A stretch of DNA of 64,000 nt from Gautieria morchelliformis (lineage: Eukaryota; Basidiomycota; Agaricomycetes; Gomphales; Gomphaceae): positions 62,001 through 126,000 of the forward strand of contig WHVA01000063.1 of the NCBI GenBank assembly GCA_015179125.1, written 5' to 3'. The position numbers and the translations under genes are program-made. This document shows, one piece after another, positions 32,689 through 42,249 of this stretch; within the stretch, counting starts at the first letter, position 1, and each line of letters opens with the position of its first letter. A model generated the notes under the pieces. That model searched no databases, was not told the DNA's origin, and worked only from the letters and a program-made list of their open reading frames with translations.

Positions 32689-33366
32689 TCAAGGAGCTCT
32701 AAGTAATACATCTTTATATACAATGTTGGTTGTGTCCAAACCCTCCTCAAGCAAGACCTTCACTCTGTTCCAGTTGGTCCCTCTTGATACACCAACATAC
32801 AACTGACCATGTCCAAACACTGGATATCTCAGGTCCAGCCCAACCGTACCCAAAGACTGTCCCTGAGACTTGTTGATAGTCATTGCAAATGCCAAACGCA
32901 CTGGAAACTGCCTCCTTTGCAGCACAAATGGCAACTCTCCCTCTGATGGCTTAATGATGATCCTGGGGATGAAAGCAATATTGCCTGCACATGGACCTGA
33001 GATGATCCTGACCTCCAACACTCTAATGCTTATCCTCACCAACCGCAACCTTGTCCCATTGCATAGTCCTTGCTTCTGATCCAAATTGCGCAACAGCATC
33101 AGAGGCACTCCAGGCTTGACTTCCAAGCGAGCAGGAGGAAGACAGCCCATCTCTATGGAATTCAGATACTCCACAGGATACCGATCTGCATCGTCGGATT
33201 CTTCAATGGAATTTGCACAGTGCAAGACCTGAGCATCACCTGGAAACTCCCTAAACACCATGGAATTGATCTCATTGACCTCAGTGTTTCTGGCACAGAG
33301 GATGGCACGCTCCAGAAAGTAATTGTCCTGGACAGGGACTTGATTGCCAATGCCAGGGTATATTTC
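32689..33366 (-). CDS. Helitron helicase C-terminal part (H7)
   Basis: The last part of the helicase, downstream of the premature stop. It includes LNSIEMGCLPPARLEVKPGV, the motif V/VI region FAMTINKSQGQSLGTVGLDL and the HGQLYVGVSRGTNW box, and it ends NIVYKDVLLRAP at 32689. All helicase motifs expected here are present. The last codons and the following about 200 bp are what the short Helitrons keep of the parent's 3' end. Confidence 0.85.
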   Translation of the reverse strand, partial: EIYPGIGNQVPVQDNYFLERAILCARNTEVNEINSMVFREFPGDAQVLHCANSIEESDDADRYPVEYLNSIEMGCLPPARLEVKPGVPLMLLRNLDQKQGLCNGTRLRLVRISIRVLEVRIISGPCAGNIAFIPRIIIKPSEGELPFVLQRRQFPVRLAFAMTINKSQGQSLGTVGLDLRYPVFGHGQLYVGVSRGTNWNRVKVLLEEGLDTTNIVYKDVLLRAP

Positions 33367-36300
33367 CTAGATCAGATCTTCAATTCCAGGGCCACAAACC
33401 ATGTGAGGAGGGAGTGAGCACATATGATCTAGTGGGAGATCCTTTCCCTGGCCCACATTCTGCAGCCATTCTGCAAACCTGGCTCTGTCAGGGTCATTTC
33501 TCACCCGCATGTTCTCTGTCAGATGGAGGACCTTGATCTTTGGCCACAGATATGACTTCTGAAGGGTAGCTCCCACAATATCCTCCTTGGAGCCTTTAGG
33601 GACAATTGGGAGAGTCTGCTGAAAGTCACCTCCAAAGGCGACTGTGATGCCACCAAAGGGTCTGTCAGGCTGGTCAAGGAAATCCCTCAGTGTCCTGTCA
33701 ATGGCCTCTATGGCATGGCGATGCTGCATTGCAGCCTCATCCCAGATGAGGAGACTGGCCTGTCTCAGCATGTCAGCCTTGTCAGAGTTCTTTTTGATGG
33801 AGGAGAAAGAGCACTCATGGACAGGAATGGGAATTCCAAGCATGCTATGAGAGGTTGTACCCTTAGTGAGGATAAGTGCAGCCATTGCAGATGAGGCTAC
33901 TGCAATCACAATGAGGCTCTCCGCTCTACAGGAGTGGATTAGAGTGTTCCATGTGAATGATTTCCCAGCGCCACCTGAGCCAGTGACAAAAAACATTTGT
34001 CCATCAGGTTTCCCATGAGCATCTCTGGTCAGTGCTGACCGTAATATCTGATCATGGGCAGACCTTTGCCCCTCATTCAGCTTAGGAACCTCCTCATCAG
34101 CCTTTTCCCTCTCTTCAACAGCATCATAGTCCCTTTGCTCAGCTATGAACCTGTTTCCAATGAGGGCCTCCCACTCGCCTGCCACCCGAGGCATATCATC
34201 AAAGCTGCTCAAGGACATTCCACCCTGCTGGAGGATTTTTTCCAAGAGAAAGAGGCCAAAATCATAAACCTGATTGTCCTGTGGATCCTGCATACCATGT
34301 CTGATTTGGAGCTGATGTCTGAGATCATCACATATGTGCTCCCTGAAGCCATCCCATAGTCTGCCGGGGCCTGATGGATTGCAATGGCCAAGGATGGTGG
34401 CAAAGAGATGTCTGAGCTGAGCACCTGTTTTCATGCCACTGGCTTCCTGGAGACACAACCTCAACTCCTGATCATCATCCAGAAGTCCCCTTGCACGACA
34501 GGCCTCCTTGTAAGTAGCATATTGTATGCCATCCACCGACCTAAGCTCCTCAAAGGATCTAGCCCCCTTGACCACTGTGAGGAGAGTGCGCACAAAAAAT
34601 CTCTCTCCTGATCTAGGGTTTGCAAAGTGAAGGCGACCGATGCTATAACCTCCTTGGCATGGTGTCCATACCTTTTCCTGTGAGTGCCAGGTAAAATGCT
34701 CAGGAAACTCCACATAGAGCAGATCACGTGCTTCAGGGTAGATATCATTGGCCTCAAAGTAAGCCATGAGCGGTGTCTTTTTCGCCTCAGCCCTTTCCAG
34801 GATGTTGTCCACATCCTGGTTGGGATCAAAGATGATTGTGTGATGGTCCTTTTCATGGACTGGCAGTGCCATGACTGCAGGCACCTGGGTGTGGATTTCC
34901 CGATCCAGCAACCTCCAACAGGCCTCATGAGCACTGACATAGCGAGCGTCCAGGTACTGCTTAATTTCATCCTGGGTGCGACCAAACTCCATGGTGGTCC
35001 GATCATGGCCCTTGTAGAGATACTTGTGGATATACTTGATACACCTCACATTGATGGTGAGTTCAGGGTTGATGTGACACCAGAATTTGAGCAAGAGCAG
35101 GGCAGAGTATGGCACAACCCATCTGTTGTCCAGCATGTCACCTCTGACATTGTGCAGCCTTCCATCATTGTGACGACGATATTTTGGATATCCATCCTCA
35201 TTCAGACTGGTTTCCTCACAGAATGGCTTTGGGAAGTTTTTCTTGCACTTGCCATTTTCCATGCAGGGTGCGTTTGGTTTCATTTGTCCACAGGGACCAT
35301 GTGTCATCAGCTCACAGACCAACCAGTAGAGGACAGGATGAGTCTCTGGATCAGGGAACTCTGCTGAAATCATTGAATCCACCTCATGTGGATGTCTGAT
35401 CTTGGAATCTCTTTCAAACCAGATAAGAATATGCATGTGTGGGAGTCCCCTTTTCTGGAATTCAATGGTGTGCACGCGAGCGACGGTTTCCCCAAAAACC
35501 TTTTCCTTGATGATCAAGTCAATGAGGTATTTCTTTTTGAGTTGAAACACCCGCGACACCAGGTCAGGCCTGTCCTGAGGAGTTTGTCCAGGCAACAATG
35601 CATCCAATACCTCCTGCCAGTTGGGATTGGCAGTCATGGTAATAAAGAGATCAGCCACACCATGCTTCCTTGAAATGGCCAGAGAGTTCTGCAGGTTTTC
35701 CTGCATGTCCCGTGTCCCCCCCTGAAATGTGGCAGGCAGAATGGATCTTGTGCCCAAGTTGTTTGGATCTCTGTCATTGTCATTGCGATGAAAGGCATCC
35801 ATCATCTGGTTATACATCTCAGCACCGAGAGTGTGTTGATTTGTCCTGATCCACCACAGCCTGCTTTGCTCTGCAGCGGCCCAAGAGTCTACAATGTACT
35901 GCTGGAATAATTTGCCAGCACGCAGGAGTGTTGTAGGTTCTTCTGTTCTCTGGAAGAGATGATAGGAATGGAACTGAATTTGGGTGACACACCCCCGTCG
36001 CTCACGCCCGCCTGGTAATTGGCGATAGCGAATACCAGGTTGCCACCCCAACTCTCCCCTGGGAAAGAGCAAGACATAGTGAAGAGAGGCATAGTTTGGA
36101 TTCATATCGGATACCCTTCGAAAGCGTCCACCTTTGAGCTGGACAATAACATCCCTAGGTTCAGGGTTGATGCCATCTCCAGGAAGAACCACCGCAATCT
36201 CATCCACAGTAGGGATATTATACCTCCTAGGATCCCTGTGTTCCCTGTATGTGAGCCTAGCCCGGATCTCACCATTCTGTCCCTGAGCTCTGAGCCTCTC

Positions 36301-36433
36301 AGCCGCTTGTCTATATATGGCAACATGAGGATTGCATAGGAGGAGCATTTCCTGCAAGTCTCCCATGATAGTTGGAGACAGACCTGGGTTACACGTGTTC
36401 CTCTGTGCCAAAGCCAATGCTGGATCATATATA
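33367..36433 (-). CDS. Helitron Rep and helicase domains (H7)
   Basis: Continues the protein directly after the nested Helitron (reading YDPALALAQRN). The Rep domain shows the HUH motif in GLPHMHILIW at about residue 325 and the paired tyrosines in KYIHKYLYKGHD at about residue 464, which cut and join DNA during rolling-circle transposition. The Pif1/RecD-type helicase follows, with Walker A GSGGAGKS near residue 815, Walker B LLIWDEAA, motif III GGDFQQTLPIV and ENMRVRNDP. A TAG at 33367-33369 stops the frame. The sister copy H8 has a sense codon there, so this is a single-base loss. It is on the minus strand and is the only nearly full Rep-helicase in the window. Confidence 0.9.
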
Positions 36434-36899
36434 TCTATAGTATAAAGTTCTAGGGGGGGCGGTTGTGGGCCTCCCTATATGAAAACAGCACGCTCCGCTG
36501 ACATAATCCTGACATAAGCCTGACATAATCCTGACTAAGACGCAAACAAACCACGCACTGTGGCGGAGTTTGAATGCGAGCGGCGCAGCCGTGACAGCGC
36601 TCCTGGTCACATGACCGGTTCGCGTCCAACGTTGCTGCGCGCGCGCACCCACCTTCCGCAGCAATGTTCCCTCAACCCTCCTGCTGCCATTTCCTCTGGT
36701 CCAACTGGCAACCTCTGGCTCTCCTGCCCACTGTCTCTGTGCCTGCTGGATCTGTCTGTCTGCTGCTGGCTCTCTGTCTATGCTGCTGGCTCTCTGTCTG
36801 TTGCTGGCTGTCTCTCTGTCTGGCTCTCTGTCTGGCTCTCTCTGTGTCTGCTACTGGCTTTCTCTGTGTGTGGCTCTTTCTGTGTCTCTTACTGGGGCT

Positions 36900-37760
36900 C
36901 TCTGTCTCTCTACAGTCCCCTCAGGTAAATATTGTTAATATTTTCGCTTTTTTATCCTCTTTTGACTTCTTTTCACCCTAGGCTGCTCCTCTCATTGCCT
37001 CCCACCTTTCTTGATGGTCATTACTGGCTCTGGTGTGTTTTTTTCCTGTAATATCTATCATTTCTTCCAATAATTTTCGCTTTTTTATCCTCTTTTTGTC
37101 TTCTTTTCTGCCACCTCTCTCAATGCCTCTCACCTTGCCTGTCTGATATTGGTACATCTGGTGTGTGTCTTGCTATCATGTTTTGATATTTATTAGAATC
37201 AGCTTCTCTCCATGGTATATATTGCTATTTCTTGCTATAATTTTCGCTTTTTTAATCTCTTTTTGACTTCTTTTCAGCTTAGGTTGCTCCTCCCATTGCC
37301 TCCACCTTTCTTAGGTCATCACTACTGCCCCTGTGTGTTCTTTCCTTATCATATCTGTCATTTCTTCCACTAATTTTCGCTTTTCTTATCCTCTTTTTGC
37401 CATATTTTCAGCCCAGGTTCCTCCTCTCAGTGCTCCCCACCTTTTCTGTCTGCCATTGCTCCATGGTATTTCTTCTAACATTTTCGCTTTTTTAACCACT
37501 TTTTGATTTCTTTTCAGCCTAAGCTGCTCCTCTTATTGCCTCCCACCTTTCTTGATCATTATCACTGCTTCTGGTCTGTGTTTTTTCTGTCATGTCTTGC
37601 AATAATTTTTCACTTTTTTATCCTCTTTTTTTTTTTTTTTTTTTTCTAGCGCAGGTTCAGAGCTCCCACCATTCCTGTGTGTCATGGCTGCAAGTGGTAT
37701 GTTTCTTGCTCTCATATCTGCTTCTTTTTTGATATTTATTAGGAACAGTTTCTCTTTTTT
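36900..37760 (+). repeat. Pseudo-intron tandem repeats of the nested Helitron leader
   Basis: Five to six diverged units of roughly 130-180 bp. Each has a TAATTTTCGCTTTTTTATCCTC core, a pyrimidine tract ending in TTTTCAGCCTAGG or similar, a short GCTCCTCTCATTGCCTCCCACC segment and then GTGTGT or GTATGT. They resemble repeated intron-exon-intron units, the same plan as the cleaner array in H7 (41061-41922). Confidence 0.65.
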
Positions 37761-37914
37761 CAATTGTTATGTATTTGTTTTATTTTATTTTTTTATGTAT
37801 ATATATACCGTATATTTGTCAAAATAGATATGAAAAATTTCTTTGACTTTGCTAAAAATTAACAACAACAGCCTCTGCTTGCAAAAGATAAGTCTACTGC
37901 TCTATTATCCATTG

Positions 37915-38235
37915 TAAACCTTATGCTACATATGGGGACATACTACAAACAAGGGACATGCTATGCACACTATACTTGGGTGACATGCTACACTCAGGGG
38001 ACATGCTACACATGGGGGACACACTACAAACAAGAAACATCCTACACATGATATACTTGGGGGACATGCTATGCATGGGGCATACGCTACACATGGGGAC
38101 ATGATACATATGATATACTTGGGAGACACACTACACATGGGGGACACTTTACACATGGGGAACACACTACACATGGGGAACACGCTACACTTGGGGAACA
38201 TGCAACACTTAGGGGACGTGCTATGCATGGTGACA
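37915..38235. repeat. Satellite of the nested Helitron
   Basis: Reverse complement of the H1/H6-type satellite (GGGGACATGCTACACATGG). Relative to its own Helitron the orientation is the same as in H1-H6, so the satellite is part of the Helitron body and not an independent array. Confidence 0.85.
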
Positions 38236-38238
38236 TGC

Positions 38239-38906
38239 TGTTACGTATCAAGATTTCCGCAAGTCAGAACTAGAAAGGACAATGGCTTCAACTCAAATGT
38301 TGCACCCCAATGAACTATCGTCCTAAGTATTTCGGATCATGAGTCGGAAGTCGGAACGTATCAAACTAAATAGAAGTCAGAACTTGAGTTGGAAACTGAG
38401 TTGGAAGGCAGACGGTGGGATGCGGAGAGACAGAGGTCTTGCAAAACTCACTGTGCTAAGAACAGGAGATAGAGCGAAGGAAATCATGTACTGAGGCGAT
38501 TATCTGATTGCAGAATAACAAGCATACATGAGGGGCTTTTATACAAAGAGCTGAGACAACATGTAATGGTGTAGTACTAAGCAAATTCTGGAGGGAGCGG
38601 AAGTCGGATAGACATACAGGATAATTAACTAATTGGGAACAAGGGGACTACAAGGGGGGTGCAGGGTAGGGTAGAACAATGGCAAAAGAACAAGGGGTCG
38701 GAAAGTATATCTGACATAAAGAAACAACGAGACTCCAAAGGGGCTGGACAGGTGGTCTTGCTGTGCTGTGAGGCCATTCCGGTGGGTCCGAGTAATAGAG
38801 TCGAAAGAACAAAGGAATAAAACAATGGGTGGAATGTTGGAATTATCGGAGGGTCAGAATGTGAGTGGAACTGAGTGTCGGAAGTCGGAAATGCATGGTC
38901 CTATCA
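38239..38906 (-). repeat. Solo LTR in the nested Helitron, CATGC duplication
   Basis: 668 bp, TGTTACGTATC to GGTCCTATCA, with CATGC on both sides (38234-38238 and 38907-38911). The sequence is related to LTR families 1 and 2 in reverse orientation (for example CCTAAGTATTTCGG). The insertion point is within the satellite, different from the sites in H1 and H4. Confidence 0.8.
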
Positions 38907-39204
38907 CATGCTATGCACACTATACTTGCAGGATGCACTACACTCCAGGAACACATGCCATACATAGGGACATGCTACCCATGAGGGGCACACAGACATG
39001 GGAGAAATGGGTGGAGACATTACCTACCCTGATGCATTACTTAGAGCTACTTTCAATTGTGATAAGATGTGTTTTACTTATCCCAAGTTTTATTTACCCA
39101 ATGTGTTTGACCTAACCATGGGCATCCACCCTAGCAGTGGTCCCAGTGCATTCACATCCAATGGGTCCCCGGCAGTCCCTACCCAGCGCTGTGCCACATC
39201 CTGG

Positions 39205-39364
39205 CGTGCAGCACAGGGCCACGCTAGGAATTGACTTGCGATATGCAGTATTTTCACATGGACAGTTTTATGTTGCACTAATTGTAACAGAGTCCATGTT
39301 CTTTAGGGAAGGGAACACAACATCTAATATTGTATACAAACAGGTGCTGCTAAAGCCTGATTAA
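39205..39364 (+). pseudogene. Helicase C-terminal remnant in the nested Helitron
   Basis: The plus strand reads ATLGIDLRYAVFSHGQFYVA, then NTTSNIVYKQVLLKP and a stop. This matches the end of the H7 helicase (LGTVGLDLRYPVFGHGQLYVG, TTNIVYKDVLLRAP). It shows that the nested non-autonomous element arose by internal deletion of an autonomous Helitron. The conserved SR of the arginine-finger box is lost. Confidence 0.8.
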
Positions 39365-39468
39365 ATATGTAGTTTCATTTCACCAAATAATTCTGTAATA
39401 CTATTGACCACCCCTGTGTGATGTTAACCTTACTTAACTAACCCGGTGCGAAGCACGGGTCTATTGGC

Positions 39469-40904
39469 TAGTAAAGTTGGGCATACTGTATCTGCCTCCC
39501 AGGGTTAGGGATGAGAGAGCCATGAATATGATACAGTTCGCCCTGCAGCTTGAGGACATATGGACCACGACCCTCCCAAAGCAAATCTAGATCAAAGTCG
39601 GCTCCCAAGGAAGTGAATGCAAATGCAGCATTGTACTGCCTGATGTTCTGGCGAAACTGTTTGGCCTCAGGGTCCTGGCCCTCTAAGAGCTGTCTCAATG
39701 GCTGAGGGAGCACTGGCAGCTCTGGAAGCTGCACCTTTCCTTCTAAACAGCAATCGCCAAATCTGGGCCGCCTATTTGAGTATTTCAGCAGGTGTTCTGC
39801 CATCCAGTGTAATGCTCCACAGTCTGGGCAGGGAATAACCATGGGACCCAGATCATGACGCTGCACATCTGCCTCAATTATTCTAGAGCGACCAAGTGGA
39901 ATAGGAGGAGGAGGTCGCTGAGGACGCTGCCAAGGTACAGGGAGTGGCTGAGGAGGCTGAGAAGGAGCAGGCAGTGGCTGAGGAGGCTGAGGAGGTGCAG
40001 GCAGTGGCTGAAGAGGCCGCAGAAGTGCAGGGAGTAGCCGAGGCATTGGTCTTACTGCATTAGCCTGAGCCCGCAATGCTGCAACCGCTGCAGAACCTAC
40101 TACAGGAGGTCTAGGAGCTGGTTGTAAAGGTGCCTGCCTGGGTCTTCCCAAGGGCTGTGCTGGGATAGGCTGTATACCAGCAGGGTGAGCATGCAAATCT
40201 GCCACCGCTGTAGAGCCTACTACCGAATGTCCAATTCCAGCCGCCTGAGCACGCAACTGAGCAATTGCTGCAGAACCTACTACAGGAGGTCTAGGAGCTG
40301 GTTGTAAAGGTGCCTGCCTGTGTCTTCCCAAGGGCTGTGCTGGGATAGGCTGTATACCAGCAGCATGAGCATGCAAGTCTGCCACCGCTGTAGAGCCTAC
40401 TACAGCTTGTCCAATTCCAGCCGCCTGAGCACGCAACTGAGCAATTGCTGCAGAACCTACTACAGGAGCTGGCTGTCCAGCGTCAGGCCTATTTCTTCTG
40501 AGGGGCTGTAATCGTGGGATAGCTGCTAACTGTGCACGAAGGGCTGCCACCTGCTCTCCAGGACTGGGCTCAGGTGGATATGATGGCCCCACAAGCGTAG
40601 GAGGGCACGATGATGGCCCTGCAGGCATAGGAGGACGTGATGATGGCCCTGCAGGCATTGGTGGACGTGATGGCCCTGCCACAGGTTGTTGAAAAGGATC
40701 GGCTGCACTGCTTCTAGAAGGAGGGTGAGGGATGGCAAAAGGCGGTGGTGGAGGGGGTGGCTGGTTCTGAGCTCCAATATGCGCTCTCCGACGCGCTCTC
40801 CGATTATTGGGTGGTGTCATTACCTCCTGCCCCTCCCTCGCACTTTGACACCGCCGCCGACGGTTGCTCTCTGGGGTAGATAGATCCCTGAGAAATGCAG
40901 GCAT
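39469..40904 (-). CDS. Helitron Rep-helicase, N-terminal part (H7)
   Basis: The N-terminal segment of the H7 transposase, before the nested Helitron. Residues 1-60 are basic. Residues 60-320 are proline- and alanine-rich and contain an exact 180-bp (60-residue) tandem repeat with the phrases VGSAAIAQLRAQAAGIG and VGSTAVADLHAHAAGI. From about residue 350 the conserved Helitron N-terminal region begins: CPDCGALHWMAEHL, FGDCCLEGKVQLP, NIRQYNAAFAFTSLGA and HIHGSLIPNPGRQIQYAQLY. The frame then runs into the CTAG end of the nested Helitron and stops. The start at 40904 is the first ATG of the frame, but a splice acceptor-like TTTCTCAG 15 bp downstream leaves the true start open. Role: part of the rolling-circle replication initiator. 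Confidence 0.85.
40081..40480 (-). repeat. 180-bp in-frame tandem repeat in the Rep-helicase N-terminus
   Basis: The blocks starting at 40081, 40261 and 40441 share GCTGCAGAACCTACTACAGG at an exact 180-bp spacing, giving two full copies and a partial third. Each encodes 60 residues made of two related half-repeats. Confidence 0.9.
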
Positions 40905-41060
40905 AAGAGTAGAGAGAGAATAAAGATATCAATATCAGACTTACATTGCAAGCAGACTAAGGCAAACTCAGGGAAAACAGGCTGTGCGGGTATCTCAGAC
41001 AGATTGCAAAGCCACTGATCCTAATATAAATACTGCAAATAGCAGATACAGTTACAAAAA

Positions 41061-41922
41061 CTTACCAGAAAGGGGATAATACCCAGGTAGGGTATGCAGT
41101 AGTGACAGGAAAAATGCACTTGAAAAGTGCCTACAAAATGCCAAAAAAGCAAAGTTATAGCAAATAACAACATAATAAGCATCAAGAAAAGGCAGATACA
41201 ATAGCATAACACTCACCAGAAACAGCCAGGTAGCAAGTGCAGCAGTGACAGGACAAATGTCTCTTGAAAAGTGCCTAAAAAATGCCAAAAAAGCGAAATT
41301 ATAGCAAATAAGAACATAATAAGCATCAAGAAAAGGCAGGTACAATGGCATAACACTCACCAGAAACACCCAGATACCCAGTGCAGTAGTGACAGGACAA
41401 ATATCACTTGAAAAGTGCCTAAAAAATGCCAAAAAAGCGAAATTATAGCAAATGACAACATAATAAGCATCAAGAAAAGGCAGGTACAATGGCATAACAC
41501 TCACCAGAAACACCCAGATACCCAGTGCAGTAGTGACAGGACAATATCACTTGGAAAGTGCCTAAAAAATGCCAAAAAAGCGAAATTATAGCAAATGACA
41601 ACATAATAAGCATCAAGAAAAGGCAGGTACAATAGCACAACACTCACCAAAAACACCCAGGTACCCAGTGCAACAGTGACAGGACAATATCACTTGGAAA
41701 GTGCCTAAAAAATGCCAAGAAAGCGAAATTATAGCAAATGACAACATAATAAGCATCAAGAAAAGGCAGGTACAATAGCACAACACTCACCAAAAACACC
41801 CAGGTACCCAGTGCAACAGTGACAGGACAAATATCACTTGAAAAGTGCCTAAAAAAAGCCAAAAAAGCGAAATTATAAATAACAAACATAAAAAAAGGCA
41901 GTTTCAGTAGCATCAAACTCAC
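41061..41922 (-). repeat. Tandem micro-exon/intron-like leader array of H7
   Basis: Seven splice-donor-like sites on the minus strand (TTTCTG or TTTTTG followed by GTGAGT or GTAAGT) lie at 41061, 41211, 41355, 41499, 41642, 41785 and 41917. The spacing is 150, 144, 144, 143, 143 and 132 bp. Each of six units also holds an acceptor-like TTTTTTAG or TTTTGTAG before a segment of 57-64 nt. None of these segments contains ATG, while the intron-like 86-nt parts do. This lies between the Helitron 5' end and the transposase start, so it looks like a 5' untranslated leader. It could also be a plain tandem repeat with chance splice signals. Confidence 0.7.
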
Positions 41923-42050
41923 CAGAAAGAACCTAGGTAGGATGTTAATGGAAATGAAGCAGGTGGTGGGAGGGATGGGATGGGATGGGATGATGGTAGA
42001 AGGAGGGCAGAGGGGACCGGCTGCGCAGCGTCTGCCAGGTCACCCAGCGC

Positions 42051-42106
42051 TGTACCGGCAAGCACCGACCGGTCTCTGGCGCTTGCCGGTACAGAGACCG
42101 GTCGGT
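42051..42106. other. Interlocked perfect inverted repeats near the H7 5' end
   Basis: Arm X is TGTACCGGCAAGC (42051-42063) and its exact complement lies at 42081-42093. Arm Y is ACCGACCGGTCTCT (42064-42077) and its exact complement lies at 42093-42106. The order X-Y-X'-Y' means both stems can form together only as a pseudoknot-like fold, or they can act as two competing hairpins. It lies about 145 bp inside the Helitron 5' end. Confidence 0.85.
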
Positions 42107-42249
42107 CTGGGCTGGGCCAGGCCTAGGGCTCGCGGCTGCGCCGCTCGCTCCGCTGACCTAATTTTTACATAATATTATTTGTAACATTAGTTGTCAGCGG
42201 GCCCACAACCACCCACCCCCCGCGTTTTACTCTTAGATAGAGGAGAGGA

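Larger units (their letters stand above)
36434..39471 (+). mobile_element. Nested non-autonomous Helitron inside the H7 transposase gene
   Basis: Starts TCTATAGTATAAAG at 36434 and ends with the hairpin CCCGGTGCGAAGCACGGG (39442-39459), TCTATTGG and CTAG at 39468-39471. The host bases are A at 36433 and T at 39472, the A/T target of Helitrons, without target duplication. Removing 3038 bp restores a smooth host codon series (AQLY then IYDP). The orientation is opposite to H7. It contains a CT-rich leader with pseudo-intron repeats (36900-37760), satellite on the opposite strand (37915-38235), a solo LTR (38239-38906), an empty family 1 LTR site (TTACC, 39020-39024) and a helicase C-terminal remnant (39205-39364). 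Confidence 0.95.
32488..42249 (-). mobile_element. Helitron H7, autonomous type, with a nested Helitron
   Basis: The 3' end at 32488 is CCACCTAG preceded by a GC hairpin. The 5' end at 42249 reads TCCTCTCCTCTATCTAAGAG, followed by the shared GTAAAACGCGGG word. The length is 9762 bp, or 6724 bp without the 3038-bp nested Helitron at 36434-39471. It encodes a Rep-helicase (32689-40904) with one premature stop and the nested insertion, and has a repeated leader (41061-41922) and interlocked inverted repeats (42051-42106). It shares the GCTCGCGGCTGCGCCGCTCGC-type 5' word with the short units, so it or a sister could have mobilised them. Confidence 0.9.

Noticed and set aside
34684-35367. Plus-strand ORF of 227 residues opposite the H7 Rep domain (and the like at 44544-45056)
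   Set aside because: Antisense of conserved Rep-helicase codons. Its conservation in H8 is explained by the sense gene.
41052-41513. Open hydrophobic repeat frame (FLVSVMPLYLPFLDAYYVVI, 48-residue period) that could look like a membrane protein
   Set aside because: It covers the intron-like and exon-like parts alike, later units have 143-bp spacing that breaks the frame, and splice-type signals recur instead. A leader array explains it better.
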